Source: Brasilonema sp. UFV-L1 (GTDB lineage Bacteria > Cyanobacteriota > Cyanobacteriia > Cyanobacteriales > Nostocaceae). From it: 62,984 nt of DNA. Both the position numbers and the translations under genes were made by a program. The notes beneath the pieces are model-generated. The model was not told where the DNA came from. It did not search any database and worked only from the letters and a program-made list of their open reading frames with translations. The stretch is from positions 1 to 62,984 of the forward strand of contig NZ_QMEA01000066.1 of NCBI RefSeq assembly GCF_012912105.1, written 5' to 3'. Positions 50,418-60,681 of this stretch are shown piece after piece (the stretch's first letter is position 1; every line of letters begins with the position of its first letter).

Positions 50418-52238
50418 ATGGCAAATTTTCGAGATATTCTTAACTATTTCCGTCCCTACTGGTCGCTAAGTATTTTTAGTATTGCAGCAACCAGCATCTA
50501 CGAGATCATAGATTTGGTTGTCCCTTATGCCATTGGGCAAATTTTAAACCTTTTGTCTGGTCAACCACTAGACAAACCACTTGAAGGAGCGATTGCCACA
50601 ATCTCAAGCCTAACCAATAACCCAGTCAATAAACTTTTTGAGTTAGGTATATTACTGAGTTTAATTTTCATTGTCACCGTGTTGAGAGCACCAATCCAGC
50701 CTTGGCTAACCAGTTGGTTTCACTGGGATATCGCCTTCAAAGCACGTCGTGACTACAGCCAAAAAGCAATCGAGAAAATTCTCACTTTACCACTAGAATT
50801 TTATGACGAAAATAACGCCGGACGCATTGCTGGACGAGTCGCCAGAGGTATCGCCAACCACACTTGGACCTATCCTGAAATTGCTGGACAATTAATTCCC
50901 AAACTGTTTCGTGTATTAGGAATTTTTGTGTTCATCTGGTTTGTTGATTGGCGGATTGCGGTTCTCTATCTGATTTCCTTTGTCATTATCCTAGGCTTTA
51001 CTTTAAGGAAATTGCAGCGGCTAATTTGGCATGATAACCGCATGGATAAATACATGGAAGACACTGAAAGTCGGACTTCCGAAATTATTACCAACATCAA
51101 AACAGTCAAAGCATTTGCAACTGAAGCAAAAGAACTACAGCGGCAAAAACAACGTTTGGCTCGTGAACTGACAGTGACTGAATATCGTATCCACAAAGGT
51201 TACGTGAAGCTAAATACTTGGCAAAAAACTGTGATTCAGTTTTGTGTGTTTCTAGTGCTAGGTTTGACGTTGGTGGAGACAGTAAAAGGTCAAATTTCCC
51301 TAGGTCACTTTATTATGACTTTAACTCTTTCCAGCATGGCTTATGCCGAGTTGGAACCTATTAGTATCCTAGCTGAGGGTTTTGCCCGTCGATCTCCTTC
51401 AATGCTGCGGTTTCACGAGTTCCTCAAAGTCCCATTGGGAGTCGATGCAAATAACCTTTTAGAAGAACGAAACACATCAAATAATCCTTACCAATTTACT
51501 GGAAAAGTCGAGTTTTCACATGTTAGTTTTGGATATGAATCCGAACGTCAGGTTTTGCAAGATATCAACCTCTTGATTGAGCCATATCAAACAGTGGCGT
51601 TAGTGGGTCGTTCTGGTTCTGGTAAATCTACCTTGGTGAAGTTGCTTTTGCGGTACTTTGAACCTCAACAAGGTCAAATTTTGATTGATGGTCACGATAT
51701 TCGTAGCCTTGCTGTAGGAAACTATAGGCGAAGACTAGCTATAGTTCACCAAGAAGTGGACGTTTTCAACGGAACCTTGCTGGATAACCTGATGTACGGT
51801 TCGCCTAATGCCAGTTTTAAGCAGGTTGAAGAAGCCTGTAAAATCTCCAGATTAGATGAAGTTATACAGCATCTACCCCAAGGCTATTACACAGTCGTAG
51901 GTGAGAGGGGTGTGAGGTTGTCTGGTGGACAAAGACAGCGCCTAGGAATTGCTAGAGCATTGATCGTAGAACCAGACGTGCTGATTTTTGATGAAGCAAC
52001 CTCAAGCTTAGACTATGAGTCAGAACGTTCAATTCAGCTAGCAATGCGCTCAATTCTGGGAACTCGTACTACAATTATCATTGCCCATCGTCTGAGCACA
52101 GTCAGGGAAGCAGATAAAATTGTCGTTCTGGATCAAGGCAGAATCGTAGAAATAGGTAGCCACGATGAACTCTTGCGCCACGAGGGAATTTACCACCGTT
52201 TGCACTCACTGCAAGAAAAAGGTGAACTGGTAAGCTAG
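50418..52238 (+). CDS. ABC exporter half-transporter (fused permease and ATPase)
   Basis: 606 aa from ATG 50418 (GTG 50409 also possible). Six membrane helices in the first about 330 residues, then a nucleotide-binding domain: Walker A GRSGSGKST near 398-406, signature LSGGQRQR near 503, Walker B VLIFDEAT near 525, and H-loop IIAHRLST near 560. It would act as a dimer exporting lipid, drug or peptide. No substrate gene is nearby. It is complete and of normal length. Confidence 0.93.
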   Translation: MANFRDILNYFRPYWSLSIFSIAATSIYEIIDLVVPYAIGQILNLLSGQPLDKPLEGAIATISSLTNNPVNKLFELGILLSLIFIVTVLRAPIQPWLTSWFHWDIAFKARRDYSQKAIEKILTLPLEFYDENNAGRIAGRVARGIANHTWTYPEIAGQLIPKLFRVLGIFVFIWFVDWRIAVLYLISFVIILGFTLRKLQRLIWHDNRMDKYMEDTESRTSEIITNIKTVKAFATEAKELQRQKQRLARELTVTEYRIHKGYVKLNTWQKTVIQFCVFLVLGLTLVETVKGQISLGHFIMTLTLSSMAYAELEPISILAEGFARRSPSMLRFHEFLKVPLGVDANNLLEERNTSNNPYQFTGKVEFSHVSFGYESERQVLQDINLLIEPYQTVALVGRSGSGKSTLVKLLLRYFEPQQGQILIDGHDIRSLAVGNYRRRLAIVHQEVDVFNGTLLDNLMYGSPNASFKQVEEACKISRLDEVIQHLPQGYYTVVGERGVRLSGGQRQRLGIARALIVEPDVLIFDEATSSLDYESERSIQLAMRSILGTRTTIIIAHRLSTVREADKIVVLDQGRIVEIGSHDELLRHEGIYHRLHSLQEKGELVS

Positions 52239-52368
52239 GGTACAGGTTGTGGGGGCATGGGATGGCTTAACTTTGTAAATGACCTATCACCTGTGCCCTA
52301 TGATCTTTTTTCAAAAAGAGCTTGCAATTTCAAAATATTGTGATAAGATAAGGAATCGTGAACAACAT

Positions 52369-52451
52369 GGGTCGATGTCCGAGTGGCTAAAGGAGGCGGA
52401 CTGTAAATCCGCTGGCTAACGCCTACGCTAGTTCGAATCTAGCTCGGCCCA
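52369..52451 (+). tRNA. trnY: tRNA-Tyr (GTA)
   Basis: 83 nt with long variable arm (class II). The acceptor stem GGGTCGA pairs with TCGGCCC; the discriminator is A. The anticodon is GTA at 52403-52405. CCA is not encoded. Confidence 0.95.
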
Positions 52452-52543
52452 TCTCACATTCAGTACCGAGTACTCAGTGTTGAGTTAGAAAAAGGCTAAG
52501 TTGTTTGTCAGTAACCAGAACTGATTTTTCAAAATTAAGTGTT

Positions 52544-52615
52544 GCCCGTGTAGCTCAGTGGTAGAGCACACCCTTGGTAAGGGTGAGGTCACGAGTTCAA
52601 TCCTCGTCACGGGCT
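52544..52615 (+). tRNA. trnT: tRNA-Thr (GGT)
   Basis: 72 nt. Acceptor GCCCGTG pairs with CACGGGC; anticodon GGT at 52576-52578. It lies 92 bp after tRNA-Tyr on the same strand, a pairing seen in many bacteria. Confidence 0.95.
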
Positions 52616-52732
52616 TTTGATAAAGCTTAGTCCTTCAGTAGTAATTGTACATTCAGGCATTTCCAAATAGAAAGGTATCCCATTCTAATTGTTGAGTGTT
52701 AACACTCAACAAGTTTGTTAACAAAATAATTG

Positions 52733-53320
52733 TCACTTCACCTCCTCTAGATAGAATTCTCCTTCGATATCTGAATTGCCTTCAGTCTTTAAGTATTCAA
52801 GTTTATCCTCTGCTTCTAAGGGAATGTAAATTTCTAACTGTCTGAAAGGAAAACGTTTACCAGCCCACTCAAACAAAACCATACCATCAGAGCATGGAGC
52901 AATAAACGGCTCAACCTTTGAAAAATCAAGCCCTCTATTAATACAGTAAGTCCGGAGATTAGAGTAGAGGTTTAGAGCTAAGTCAATCTGTTCTTTAGAA
53001 AATTTAGGGGCATCATAACCATCCCACTTATCTTCCAAATCTGACAAGTGAACAATTCTTTGATAGGCATTAGTATTTTTCTGCCAGTCAAAAACTTGTT
53101 GCTTACGCGTGTCGATAAATAACGAGGAGCCTCGTATAACGTAAACACCATTAGAAGATAGGAACTTTAAAGCAGCTTTTGAAGCCGCTGAAAGAGGAAC
53201 AGCAGACTTTGTATACGTTGGCGAAACAGGGTAAACTTGGTCTGCTGTTGTGTGAATAGAAGTAGTATCCGGGTTTTGGATACCCTTGAAACAGGTGTCT
53301 CCCCAAGTGCTTGTGTTCAT
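52733..53320 (-). CDS. Unknown protein, second of a two-gene unit
   Basis: 195 aa. No signal peptide or membrane helix. The N-terminal 40 residues look unstructured. The middle (VYVIRGSSLFIDTRKQQVF, then DKWDGYDAPKFSKEQIDLALNLY) and the beta-rich end (DGMVLFEWAGKRFPFRQLEIYI) suggest one globular domain. It starts 17 bp after the gene at 53337-54032 ends, so the two are co-transcribed. No family is recognised. Tight pairing next to tRNA genes is compatible with an accessory or toxin-antitoxin-like unit, but nothing in the sequence proves that. Confidence 0.6.
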   Translation of the reverse strand: MNTSTWGDTCFKGIQNPDTTSIHTTADQVYPVSPTYTKSAVPLSAASKAALKFLSSNGVYVIRGSSLFIDTRKQQVFDWQKNTNAYQRIVHLSDLEDKWDGYDAPKFSKEQIDLALNLYSNLRTYCINRGLDFSKVEPFIAPCSDGMVLFEWAGKRFPFRQLEIYIPLEAEDKLEYLKTEGNSDIEGEFYLEEVK

Positions 53321-53336
53321 ATGTTTACCCTTACTT

Positions 53337-54032
53337 TCACTCTAAAAAAGCTTCTTCCACAAAAGATATAAAAGTCTTAAAGTCTGTTTCCCAAGATTGT
53401 ATGATGTTTTTTATTTGAAAAATTTTTTCTGGATAAGTGCTGTTGACTAATTCTCGATGAAAGTTGGCTGAGAAATTTACTACAGGAACTAATTGATTTT
53501 GTGGCAATTGTTGTTGAAAAACTACTTCTTGAATTGCAATTGTAAGGTTAGTATTATCTAGTTGATACATAAATTGGACAACTGCATTTGGTGACTTACC
53601 TTGAAAATTTTTCCACTTGCCAGCAGCAATTACCTTAGTAAGAACAGTATCCTGATTATCTTCTTTTTTTTCTGCTACTATATGAGCATTTATATTAATT
53701 CCAACTGCTCGATAGTCAACAGAAGGAACGATCTCAATATATTTAGAACTAATATCTGGTACTTGAAACACAAGATGTTCAGGATCTAAAGCCTCCCAAA
53801 ATGAAACTCTGTCGGATTGAGCTACTATATTAACTCCATTTTTGAAAACAACTTGAGATATGGGAGGGGTGCAAATAGGCGGCATTGCCAACTCCCAGTC
53901 GCGGGGTACAATTTGGTTGTACTTCAAAAAGTCAGGATTCAAAATTGATGGGTTTTGGTTGTCCGCTACCACAACAATCGAAAAATCCCGAACCTCCAAA
54001 TTTGTACTGAGCATCAAGCAACTAACCCTCAC
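53337..54032 (-). CDS. Unknown protein, first of a two-gene unit
   Basis: 231 aa; Met7 is an alternative start. Mostly beta-rich with conserved-looking stretches (IVPRDWELAMPPICTPPISQVVFKNGV, YRAVGININAHIVAEKK, VPVVNFSANFHREL) and a helical C-terminus. No export signal and no known motif. It is 17 bp upstream of its partner. I do not recognise the family and assign no function. Confidence 0.6.
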   Translation of the reverse strand: MRVSCLMLSTNLEVRDFSIVVVADNQNPSILNPDFLKYNQIVPRDWELAMPPICTPPISQVVFKNGVNIVAQSDRVSFWEALDPEHLVFQVPDISSKYIEIVPSVDYRAVGININAHIVAEKKEDNQDTVLTKVIAAGKWKNFQGKSPNAVVQFMYQLDNTNLTIAIQEVVFQQQLPQNQLVPVVNFSANFHRELVNSTYPEKIFQIKNIIQSWETDFKTFISFVEEAFLE

Positions 54033-54197
54033 TGTGAGCTAAGAATGCGTGCATCAGATTACAACTACCTTTTCATGTAACTGTAATACAACTACATGAC
54101 TAGCCAGTTAAATTCCAACCGCTTCGCAATGCTATATCTATAATCATCCTAAAAATGTACCGTTTTCTCGGAAAAAACAAGGAACTTTAAATACATC

Positions 54198-54424
54198 TTA
54201 AACAGACTTTTTATGCTCTGCCATCTGCCAAAAAGTCATAAAACGCCTATAAAAAGCAGCTTCTGATACCTTGCCATCTCCCCAAACCTCATAAAAACAG
54301 CGTTGACACCACCCATCGAACCACAACGCCAGAACTTTAAACCTTGCCCCACAATTTAGACATTCTGAAAGTCAGCGTAATTTATGGCATTCACTTCAGC
54401 CAGTTCTGTTTTTTGACGCTGCAT
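54198..54424 (-). pseudogene. Small zinc-ribbon protein, probably frameshifted
   Basis: The frame 54371-54198 encodes ECLNCGARFKVLALWFDG, then WCQRCFYEVWGDGKV and a helical tail ending MAEHKKSV. Two CxxC pairs (CLNC, CQRC) suggest a zinc ribbon. This frame lacks a start codon and is closed upstream by TGA. A start (MQRQKTELAEVNAINYADFQ) lies in the adjacent frame at 54424. Joining the two by one frameshift gives a plausible about 75-residue protein. It may be a pseudogene or a frameshift artefact. Confidence 0.5.
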
Positions 54425-54524
54425 ACTGTCATTTTGGTAGACGTGGATGAAGAAGACCACATTAACCAGGTTCTTTACTTAACTGTAAAAGAACTATACT
54501 TAACTGTAAAATAACTATAAAAAA

Positions 54525-54597
<73 letters not shown>

Positions 54598-54748
54598 ACT
54601 GTTGCATACAAGAATATATGTTAGCACACAAATTCTCAAAACGCGATAGTATTTTGGAGAAAATTTTTTTTGCTTTCCTCATCCCCAGAGTGAATAGCGA
54701 TTCAGGCAATAGCTTGGATATATGTGAACATTGAACTTTGAACTACCT

Positions 54749-55339
54749 ATGCCCTCTGGTCAGACTCATGATCGTATTACTCTATGGACTCTGCCGTTTG
54801 TGACTGGTGTTGCTTTCTGGCAAACCAAGAGTGGTAACTTGACTTTGTTGATTATTTGTGGGTTTCTGTTCGGAGGGCTGATGTTCGGCCCTGACTTGGA
54901 TATTTACTCCCGTCATTACCAACGCTGGGGTTTTTTACGCTTTATTTGGTTACCTTATCAAAAAAGTCTACGCCATCGTTCTTTGTTATCTCACGGACCA
55001 ATTATTGGTACAACGCTGCGTGTTCTTTATCTGGTTAGCTTGGGAGCAATAGCGGCAATTTTGACTTTGCTCATTGTCGAAAGGCTATGGAATGCGCAGT
55101 TCAATTGGCAAACCACTGGTGAAACTATAATATCCATGCTTGCTCACTACAGTACAGAATTTTTTGCTTTATTTGTAGGGCTGGAACTTGGTGCTATGAG
55201 TCATTCTCTGAGTGACTGGGGAGGTTCGGCGTACAAGCGTTTTCAAAAGCACCGGATTCGTGGATTGCTGCCGCGTGCGAAAATGAAGAAACGTAAAGCG
55301 ATCGGTCGCGCTAATCGTCGGTCGAAAGGTAAAAGTTGA
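54749..55339 (+). CDS. DUF2227 family metal-binding membrane protein
   Basis: 196 aa from ATG 54749; an upstream ATT/TTG frame adds six residues. Metal-binding pattern: His in SGQTHDRIT near 5-9, Asp pair in MFGPDLDIYSRHYQRWG near 46-62, HRS/HGP motif near 76-85, and HSLSDWGGS near 154-162. Four or so hydrophobic helices. The family is related to metal-dependent membrane hydrolases (YdjM-like) and is common in cyanobacteria. The basic C-terminal tail (KMKKRKAIGRANRRSKGK) is typical. Confidence 0.85.
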   Translation: MPSGQTHDRITLWTLPFVTGVAFWQTKSGNLTLLIICGFLFGGLMFGPDLDIYSRHYQRWGFLRFIWLPYQKSLRHRSLLSHGPIIGTTLRVLYLVSLGAIAAILTLLIVERLWNAQFNWQTTGETIISMLAHYSTEFFALFVGLELGAMSHSLSDWGGSAYKRFQKHRIRGLLPRAKMKKRKAIGRANRRSKGKS

Positions 55340-55366
55340 ACCTGGGAAGTGGGGGACTAAACAATT

Positions 55367-55430
55367 CAAAATCGCGTAGCGTCCTGAGTGTTTGCGCAGC
55401 GCCCCCAAAGGGGCTAGCGAAGGATCTAAT
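55367..55430 (+). repeat. GC-rich dispersed repeat-like sequence
   Basis: CGCGTAGCGTCC and CGCAGCGCCCCC with AAAGGGGC form an imperfect palindrome. It shares GTAGCG/CGCAGC elements with the other dispersed repeats. It lies between DUF2227 and mazG. Confidence 0.45.
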
Positions 55431-55505
55431 TCAAAGTTCAAAAAAAGATCTATTATTTTGAATTTTTAAAAAGCGCGTGGAGAAAGGGGATAAGGGAGAG
55501 AATCA

Positions 55506-56345
55506 ATGTCTAATCTTGAGCAAACGAATCAAACCCAGGGAAACGCTGAGACTTTGGTAGCAATACAAAAGTTAGTTAATGTAGTAGCAAAGTTACGTTC
55601 TCCGGATGGGGGTTGTCCGTGGGATTTAGAGCAAACTCCTCAAACGCTGACACCATACGTCATCGAAGAAGCTTATGAAGTTGTAGACGCAATTAACAGC
55701 GGGAATCAAGACGCTATTGCGGAAGAGTTAGGTGACTTACTTTTACAAGTTGTTCTGCAAGCACAAATCGCCAGCGAATATGGACAATTTTCTTTGAAGG
55801 AAGTCGCCGAAGGTATTTCACAAAAGCTGATTCGCCGTCATCCTCATGTCTTTGGTGATGTGTCGGTGCAAAGTGTTGATGAGGTGCGGCAAAATTGGGA
55901 AAAAATTAAAGCACAGGAGAAAGGAGAACCATCCCCAGATAGTCAAAAACTGAGTGATAAACTCAGTCGTTATACACGAAAGCTTCCTCCATTGATGGCG
56001 ACAATGAAGATTTCGCAAAAGGCGGCGGCTGTTGGATTTGAATGGAAAGATATTGATGGGGTGTGGGACAAGTTTAATGAGGAATTGACGGAATTTAGAC
56101 AGGCGTTAGCCTACGAAACACCAGAACGACAACAAGCTGAGTTAGGTGATTTGCTGTTTTCTCTTCTTCAGCTTGCTCGTTGGTGTCATCTTGATCCGGA
56201 AGCTGCTTTGCAGGGAACAAATCAGCGGTTTATTCAACGTTTGCAAAAAATGGAAGCATTTGCTTCGCGTCCTCTTGCTGATTACACTTTAGAGGAATTA
56301 GAAACACTGTGGCAAGAAGCAAAAGCCCAACTTGCACAAGACTAG
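55506..56345 (+). CDS. mazG: MazG nucleoside triphosphate pyrophosphohydrolase
   Basis: 279 aa. It hydrolyses (d)NTPs to monophosphates, cleaning damaged nucleotides or lowering ppGpp precursors. Two MazG modules are visible: the first has CPWDLEQTPQTLTPYVIEEAYEVVDAI and EELGDLLLQVVLQAQIA with the metal-binding EExxE/ExxD pattern near 55-80; the second has KFNEELTEFRQAL and ELGDLLFSLLQLAR near 195-230. It is complete. The gene stands alone, 124 bp before proA. Confidence 0.93.
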   Translation: MSNLEQTNQTQGNAETLVAIQKLVNVVAKLRSPDGGCPWDLEQTPQTLTPYVIEEAYEVVDAINSGNQDAIAEELGDLLLQVVLQAQIASEYGQFSLKEVAEGISQKLIRRHPHVFGDVSVQSVDEVRQNWEKIKAQEKGEPSPDSQKLSDKLSRYTRKLPPLMATMKISQKAAAVGFEWKDIDGVWDKFNEELTEFRQALAYETPERQQAELGDLLFSLLQLARWCHLDPEAALQGTNQRFIQRLQKMEAFASRPLADYTLEELETLWQEAKAQLAQD

Positions 56346-56469
56346 AAAAACCCTGCTTCTTTGAGAAACCGGATTTTGTGTTTCTACTTGCTTACACAAT
56401 GAGTGTTCACTAATTATTTAGAATTGCTATAGGATTGTTAAAAGGCATAGATTGACGTAATTTTCTGTC

Positions 56470-57780
56470 ATGACTATTTCTGCTGAGAATTCATTAAACT
56501 TAATTGCAGTTGCTCAAAAAACTAGACAAGCTGCACTCAAACTGGCAGTTCTCTCAACTGAGGCGAAAAATCAAGCGATTGAAGCGATCGCTCAAGCTTT
56601 AGAATCTGCAAAAGATGAAATTTTACAAGCGAATGTTGCGGATTGCGAAAGAGCGATTACAGATGGAATTGCTAAGCCACTTTATAAGCGTTTGCAGTTA
56701 GATGAACATAAGTTAAGAGATGCGATCGTCGGAGTACGAGATGTAGGCAAACTCAGCGATCCAGTTGGGGAAGTGCAAATTCACCGCGAACTGGATACAG
56801 GCTTAATTTTGAAGCGAGTCACTTGTCCTTTGGGAGTGTTGGGTATTATTTTTGAAGCACGTCCGGAAGCCGCAATTCAAATTGTGACTCTTGCTATCAA
56901 GTCGGGAAATGGTGTTATTCTCAAAGGTGGGAAAGAAGCAACTCGTTCTTGTGAAGCCATCGTCAAGGCGATTAAACAAGGACTCTCTCAAACTGCTGTC
57001 AATCCAGATGCAGTGCAGTTGTTAACAACGCGAGAAGAAATTTCGGAACTTCTAAAATTGGATAAGTATGTGGATTTAATTATTCCTAGAGGTTCTAACT
57101 CTTTTGTGAGATTTGTGCAGGATAATACTCGCATACCTGTATTAGGTCATGCTGATGGCATTTGTCATGTTTATGTAGACAAAGCTGCAGATGTTGAGAA
57201 AGCTATTGCCATTACAGTTGATGCGAAAACAGGCTATCCTGCTGCTTGCAATGCGATTGAAACTTTGTTAGTTCACACTAACATGGCTTCAGAATTTTTA
57301 CCAAAAGTTGGAGAAAGTTTGCAAAAACTCAATGTGGAATTAAGAGGGGATGAATTAACTCGAAAAATTCTACCAAATTTTGCAACCGCAACAGAAGAAG
57401 ATTGGGAGACAGAATACTCTGATATGATTTTGTCGATAAAAGTTGTGGATTCGTTGGAGGATGCGATCGCTCACATTAACGAGTATGGCTCAAAGCACAC
57501 GGATGCTATTGTCACTGAAGATGCGGAAGCTGCTCAAACTTTCCTCGCATTGGTGAATTCAGCCGGAGTTTATCATAACTGTTCTACTCGATTTGCTGAC
57601 GGCTTCCGCTATGGTTTTGGTGCAGAAGTCGGGATTAGTACTCAACAAATGCCTCCTCGTGGTCCTGTTGGTTTAGAAGGTCTGGTAACATACAAATATC
57701 AAATAACTGGCAATGGTCATATTGTGGCGACTTACACAGGTGCAGATGCCAAGCCCTTCTCTTTTAAGAATTTAGGATGA
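56470..57780 (+). CDS. proA: Glutamate-5-semialdehyde dehydrogenase
   Basis: 436 aa. It reduces gamma-glutamyl phosphate in proline synthesis. Catalytic Cys260 in [15 protein letters not shown]. The cofactor region [28 protein letters not shown] near 135-165 and [15 protein letters not shown] near the end are typical of ProA. Length fits the family. HIP1 sites lie within the gene. proB is not in this window. Confidence 0.95.
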   Translation: MTISAENSLNLIAVAQKTRQAALKLAVLSTEAKNQAIEAIAQALESAKDEILQANVADCERAITDGIAKPLYKRLQLDEHKLRDAIVGVRDVGKLSDPVGEVQIHRELDTGLILKRVTCPLGVLGIIFEARPEAAIQIVTLAIKSGNGVILKGGKEATRSCEAIVKAIKQGLSQTAVNPDAVQLLTTREEISELLKLDKYVDLIIPRGSNSFVRFVQDNTRIPVLGHADGICHVYVDKAADVEKAIAITVDAKTGYPAACNAIETLLVHTNMASEFLPKVGESLQKLNVELRGDELTRKILPNFATATEEDWETEYSDMILSIKVVDSLEDAIAHINEYGSKHTDAIVTEDAEAAQTFLALVNSAGVYHNCSTRFADGFRYGFGAEVGISTQQMPPRGPVGLEGLVTYKYQITGNGHIVATYTGADAKPFSFKNLG

Positions 57781-57852
57781 ATGAGCGCTCACAAAATACT
57801 AGAATGTTCTATTCTTTTAGTGTTTTGTGTGACGTGAAGTCGTGAATATCAT

Positions 57853-58761
57853 ATGAGCGAAAAAGTAAATTGGTTTCAAATCGCCTTACGGATGCGAGGC
57901 TCAGTCTTCCCTGTCATTTTGCCTCGCATGTTTTTCTTTAGTGGATTTGGAGTTATCATCTCAATCATCCACTTTTACGGATTTTCTCTACCAGAAAAAA
58001 TTGGTAACGTAACAACAAATGTAGCCTTTAATCTTGTGTTAGGCTTGTTGTTAGTTTTTCGTACAAACACGGCTTATGAACGTTATTGGGAGGGTCGAAA
58101 AACTTGGGGTGGGATAGTATTTAATTCCCTAAATTTAGGCAGAAAAATTCAGATAGAAATCTTAGAAAACGAATTTATAGATAGAGATAAAAAATCAGCT
58201 TCTCTGCGGTTATTGAGTGCTTTCGCCATTGCGACTAAATTACATTTACGTCAGTCAAAAGAAAATAATGAACTGAAACCTTTTCTGACAGAATCACAAT
58301 ATATACAATTAAAGGATGTGAGAAATATCCCTTTGAAGATTGTCGTTTGGATTGGAGAATATCTTAAACAAGAACAACGGACAAATCGGTTGAGCCTGTA
58401 TGAATTGGTGTCTATGAATAATTTACTGAATAACATAGTCGAGTCTTTCATAGGCTGCGAGCGTATTTTAAAAACACCAATGCCCTTAGCTTATGCTATT
58501 TATCTCAAGCGATTATTACTGATATATTTTGTTGTCTTACCTTTGAATTTAGTTGATAATTTCCAGTGGTGGACTGTACCAATTGTGGCGTTAGTAAGTT
58601 TTACTTTACTTGGAATCGAAGAAATAGGTAATCAATTAGAAGATCCATTCGGTTTTGATTTATATGATTTGCCCTTGGATGACATTTGTCATACCTTAGT
58701 CAAGAATCTAGAAGATTTGATGAATAAAAGCGAAGATAATTTAGTTTGTCAAACAGAATAA
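57853..58761 (+). CDS. Bestrophin-family anion channel
   Basis: 302 aa. RFP-TM/bestrophin fold: N-terminal VFPVILPRMFFFSGFGV helix, then NLVLGLLLVFRTNTAYERYWEGRKTWGGIV near 60-90, and the C-terminal PFGFDLYDLPLDDICHTL. Cyanobacterial and plastid members conduct chloride or bicarbonate across thylakoid or plasma membranes. Four membrane helices. Complete. STRR repeats follow the stop. Confidence 0.9.
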   Translation: MSEKVNWFQIALRMRGSVFPVILPRMFFFSGFGVIISIIHFYGFSLPEKIGNVTTNVAFNLVLGLLLVFRTNTAYERYWEGRKTWGGIVFNSLNLGRKIQIEILENEFIDRDKKSASLRLLSAFAIATKLHLRQSKENNELKPFLTESQYIQLKDVRNIPLKIVVWIGEYLKQEQRTNRLSLYELVSMNNLLNNIVESFIGCERILKTPMPLAYAIYLKRLLLIYFVVLPLNLVDNFQWWTVPIVALVSFTLLGIEEIGNQLEDPFGFDLYDLPLDDICHTLVKNLEDLMNKSEDNLVCQTE

Positions 58762-58830
58762 TGTTCGTCAAGCTGAATTTGATCAGCAATACATTTGCTT
58801 GTCGCATATTATGCTCACTGAATATTAAAA

Positions 58831-58901
58831 CAGTACACAGTAAACAGTACACAGTTATCAAGGTTATGAGTAACAAGTACTGATAACTGATAACTGATAA
58901 C
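58831..58901. repeat. Tandem repeats (CAGTACACAGTA; ACTGATA heptamers)
   Basis: CAGTACACAGTAAACAGTAC followed by three ACTGATA-type heptamers (TGATAACTGATAACTGATAA), between the converging bestrophin and menF genes. Confidence 0.65.
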
Positions 58902-58931
58902 ATTTTGTTGTGAAAAATATGACACAAAACT

Positions 58932-60347
58932 TTAAACTAATGCTTTGAGCAACGCTTGCAGTTTAAGTTGAATTTCTGCAAGTTCTTTGTCAGGATCAGA
59001 ACCAGCAACGATACCAGCACCTGCGTAAAGTCGGGCGCGATCGCCATCTATAAGTGCAGAACGAATACCAACAATAAACTCACAGTTTCCCTCCAAGTCT
59101 ACCCATCCAAGCGGTGCAGCATATAAACCTCTTTCAAAGCGCTCAAAACGACGAATTTCGCGACAAGCAACTTCCTGGGAAGTACCTGCAACTGCTGGTG
59201 TAGGATGAAGTTGAGCAATTATCTTTAAGGGATGGACATCAGCCGGAACTCCTGCGCTGATAGGTGTCCACAAGTGCTGAATATTAGATAATTGTCGCAA
59301 GCGGGGTGCTAAGACTTGAGGTCGTAAACCCAGTTGAGATAAACGTTGAGTGATAAAATCAATCACTGATAAATGTTCGTGCCTTTCTTTCTCACTATTA
59401 AGCAAACGACTCGCATTCTTCGCATCTTCACCAGGTGTTTTACCCCGTGGCGCAGAACCAGCCAAAGCATCAGTCATTAACTGTTGTTCTTGAATACTAA
59501 TTAAACGTTCTGGACTTGCGCCGATAAAATTCTGTCCTTTGCCATTACTCTTAGAAAAAACATAACAATTAGGATGTAATCGTCGGAGGTTATTTAAAGA
59601 TTGAATTAAGTTAAAATGAGTATTTGAATTAACATCAAGTACATCTGCTAAAACAATTTTACTTAAATGATTAGACTGAATTTTCTCTAAAGCTGACAAG
59701 ACTGAATACTTGAATTTTTGAGGGTTTGCAATAGATTGATTGCTAAATGTAGGCAAAGAAGAATCAACAATTTGTGACTTGTATTCTAAAGAATTTAAAT
59801 TTTTAAGCTTTCTCTTTAAAATTTGCAATATTCTTTGAAGATTTCTGTCAGCATTGATAATTGTATTAAAAACTAATACGCAACGTTCATTTTTCACAGC
59901 CACTTGCCAACGCGGGAGAAAAATCGTAGCTGCAGAAAATGGATACTCTGGCTGGGTATTATAATCAAAAAATCCAAAACTACATAAAAATTGAGTTCCA
60001 CAAAAAGCTTGATTTATCCTAGAAAAGCTCGTTATATTTTGAACACACTCTTTGATAAATTCTTCTGATTTAGCAAAACGGTCTTTCCCTGCAATTTCTA
60101 TTTTTGCGACAGCATCAACAGCAGCCAGCGCTTCCTTTTTTCCTTTATTCTCCCAATAAAAACTAAGCTTATTTGGCTGTGCGAGTTTCTCAAGCACAAC
60201 CAAAGGGTCAACCCAGTCAATATCGAGCGCAAGACTTGCAATTTGCGTGCTATTATTCTTGATGCAATTTTGCTGAACAGCTAAAAGAAAACGGTATAGT
60301 TCTTTATTATAGACAAAAAAGTCAGCATTACATGGAGAAACTGTCAT
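58932..60347 (-). CDS. menF: Isochorismate synthase
   Basis: 471 aa. It converts chorismate to isochorismate, the first step of phylloquinone (vitamin K1, photosystem I) synthesis. Chorismate-binding signatures: KIVLADVLDV near 232, FIGASPERLISI near 275, DALAGSAPRGKTPGEDA near 293, HLWTPISAGV near 358, HPTPAVAGTSQEVA near 380 and YAGAGIVAGSDPDKE near 440. It is divergent from menA, with about 330 bp between. Confidence 0.93.
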   Translation of the reverse strand: MTVSPCNADFFVYNKELYRFLLAVQQNCIKNNSTQIASLALDIDWVDPLVVLEKLAQPNKLSFYWENKGKKEALAAVDAVAKIEIAGKDRFAKSEEFIKECVQNITSFSRINQAFCGTQFLCSFGFFDYNTQPEYPFSAATIFLPRWQVAVKNERCVLVFNTIINADRNLQRILQILKRKLKNLNSLEYKSQIVDSSLPTFSNQSIANPQKFKYSVLSALEKIQSNHLSKIVLADVLDVNSNTHFNLIQSLNNLRRLHPNCYVFSKSNGKGQNFIGASPERLISIQEQQLMTDALAGSAPRGKTPGEDAKNASRLLNSEKERHEHLSVIDFITQRLSQLGLRPQVLAPRLRQLSNIQHLWTPISAGVPADVHPLKIIAQLHPTPAVAGTSQEVACREIRRFERFERGLYAAPLGWVDLEGNCEFIVGIRSALIDGDRARLYAGAGIVAGSDPDKELAEIQLKLQALLKALV

Positions 60348-60681
60348 GGATCTAGAAAGAGTAAATTTTTTTGAAGTTAACTTCCAAAAGAGTGATAATT
60401 CGTGGTCGTATTTCTACAGGTAACATAAAACAGCTACCTTTTGACCAACGTAGTGGCTCTGCCAAATTGTGGTTTGATAAAAACCTAATTGCAGTGTCGA
60501 GTTTTTGCTGTCATTTGAGAGTAAAAACAACTATAGGCTCTAGCCTTGAATGCACCTGATTGATGCTTGACTTTTACAGAGAGGCTTTTTTGAGTCTGTT
60601 ATCTGAATTTTGTGTCTTTCCAAACCATCAATCAAAAACTTTAGTTCAAAAAGTTGTTGACAATTTTATTAATCACGACTG
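60348..60681. promoter_or_regulatory. Divergent promoter region of menF and menA
   Basis: 334 bp between divergent starts, with no convincing gene. It should hold both promoters; I do not recognise a specific operator. Confidence 0.4.
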
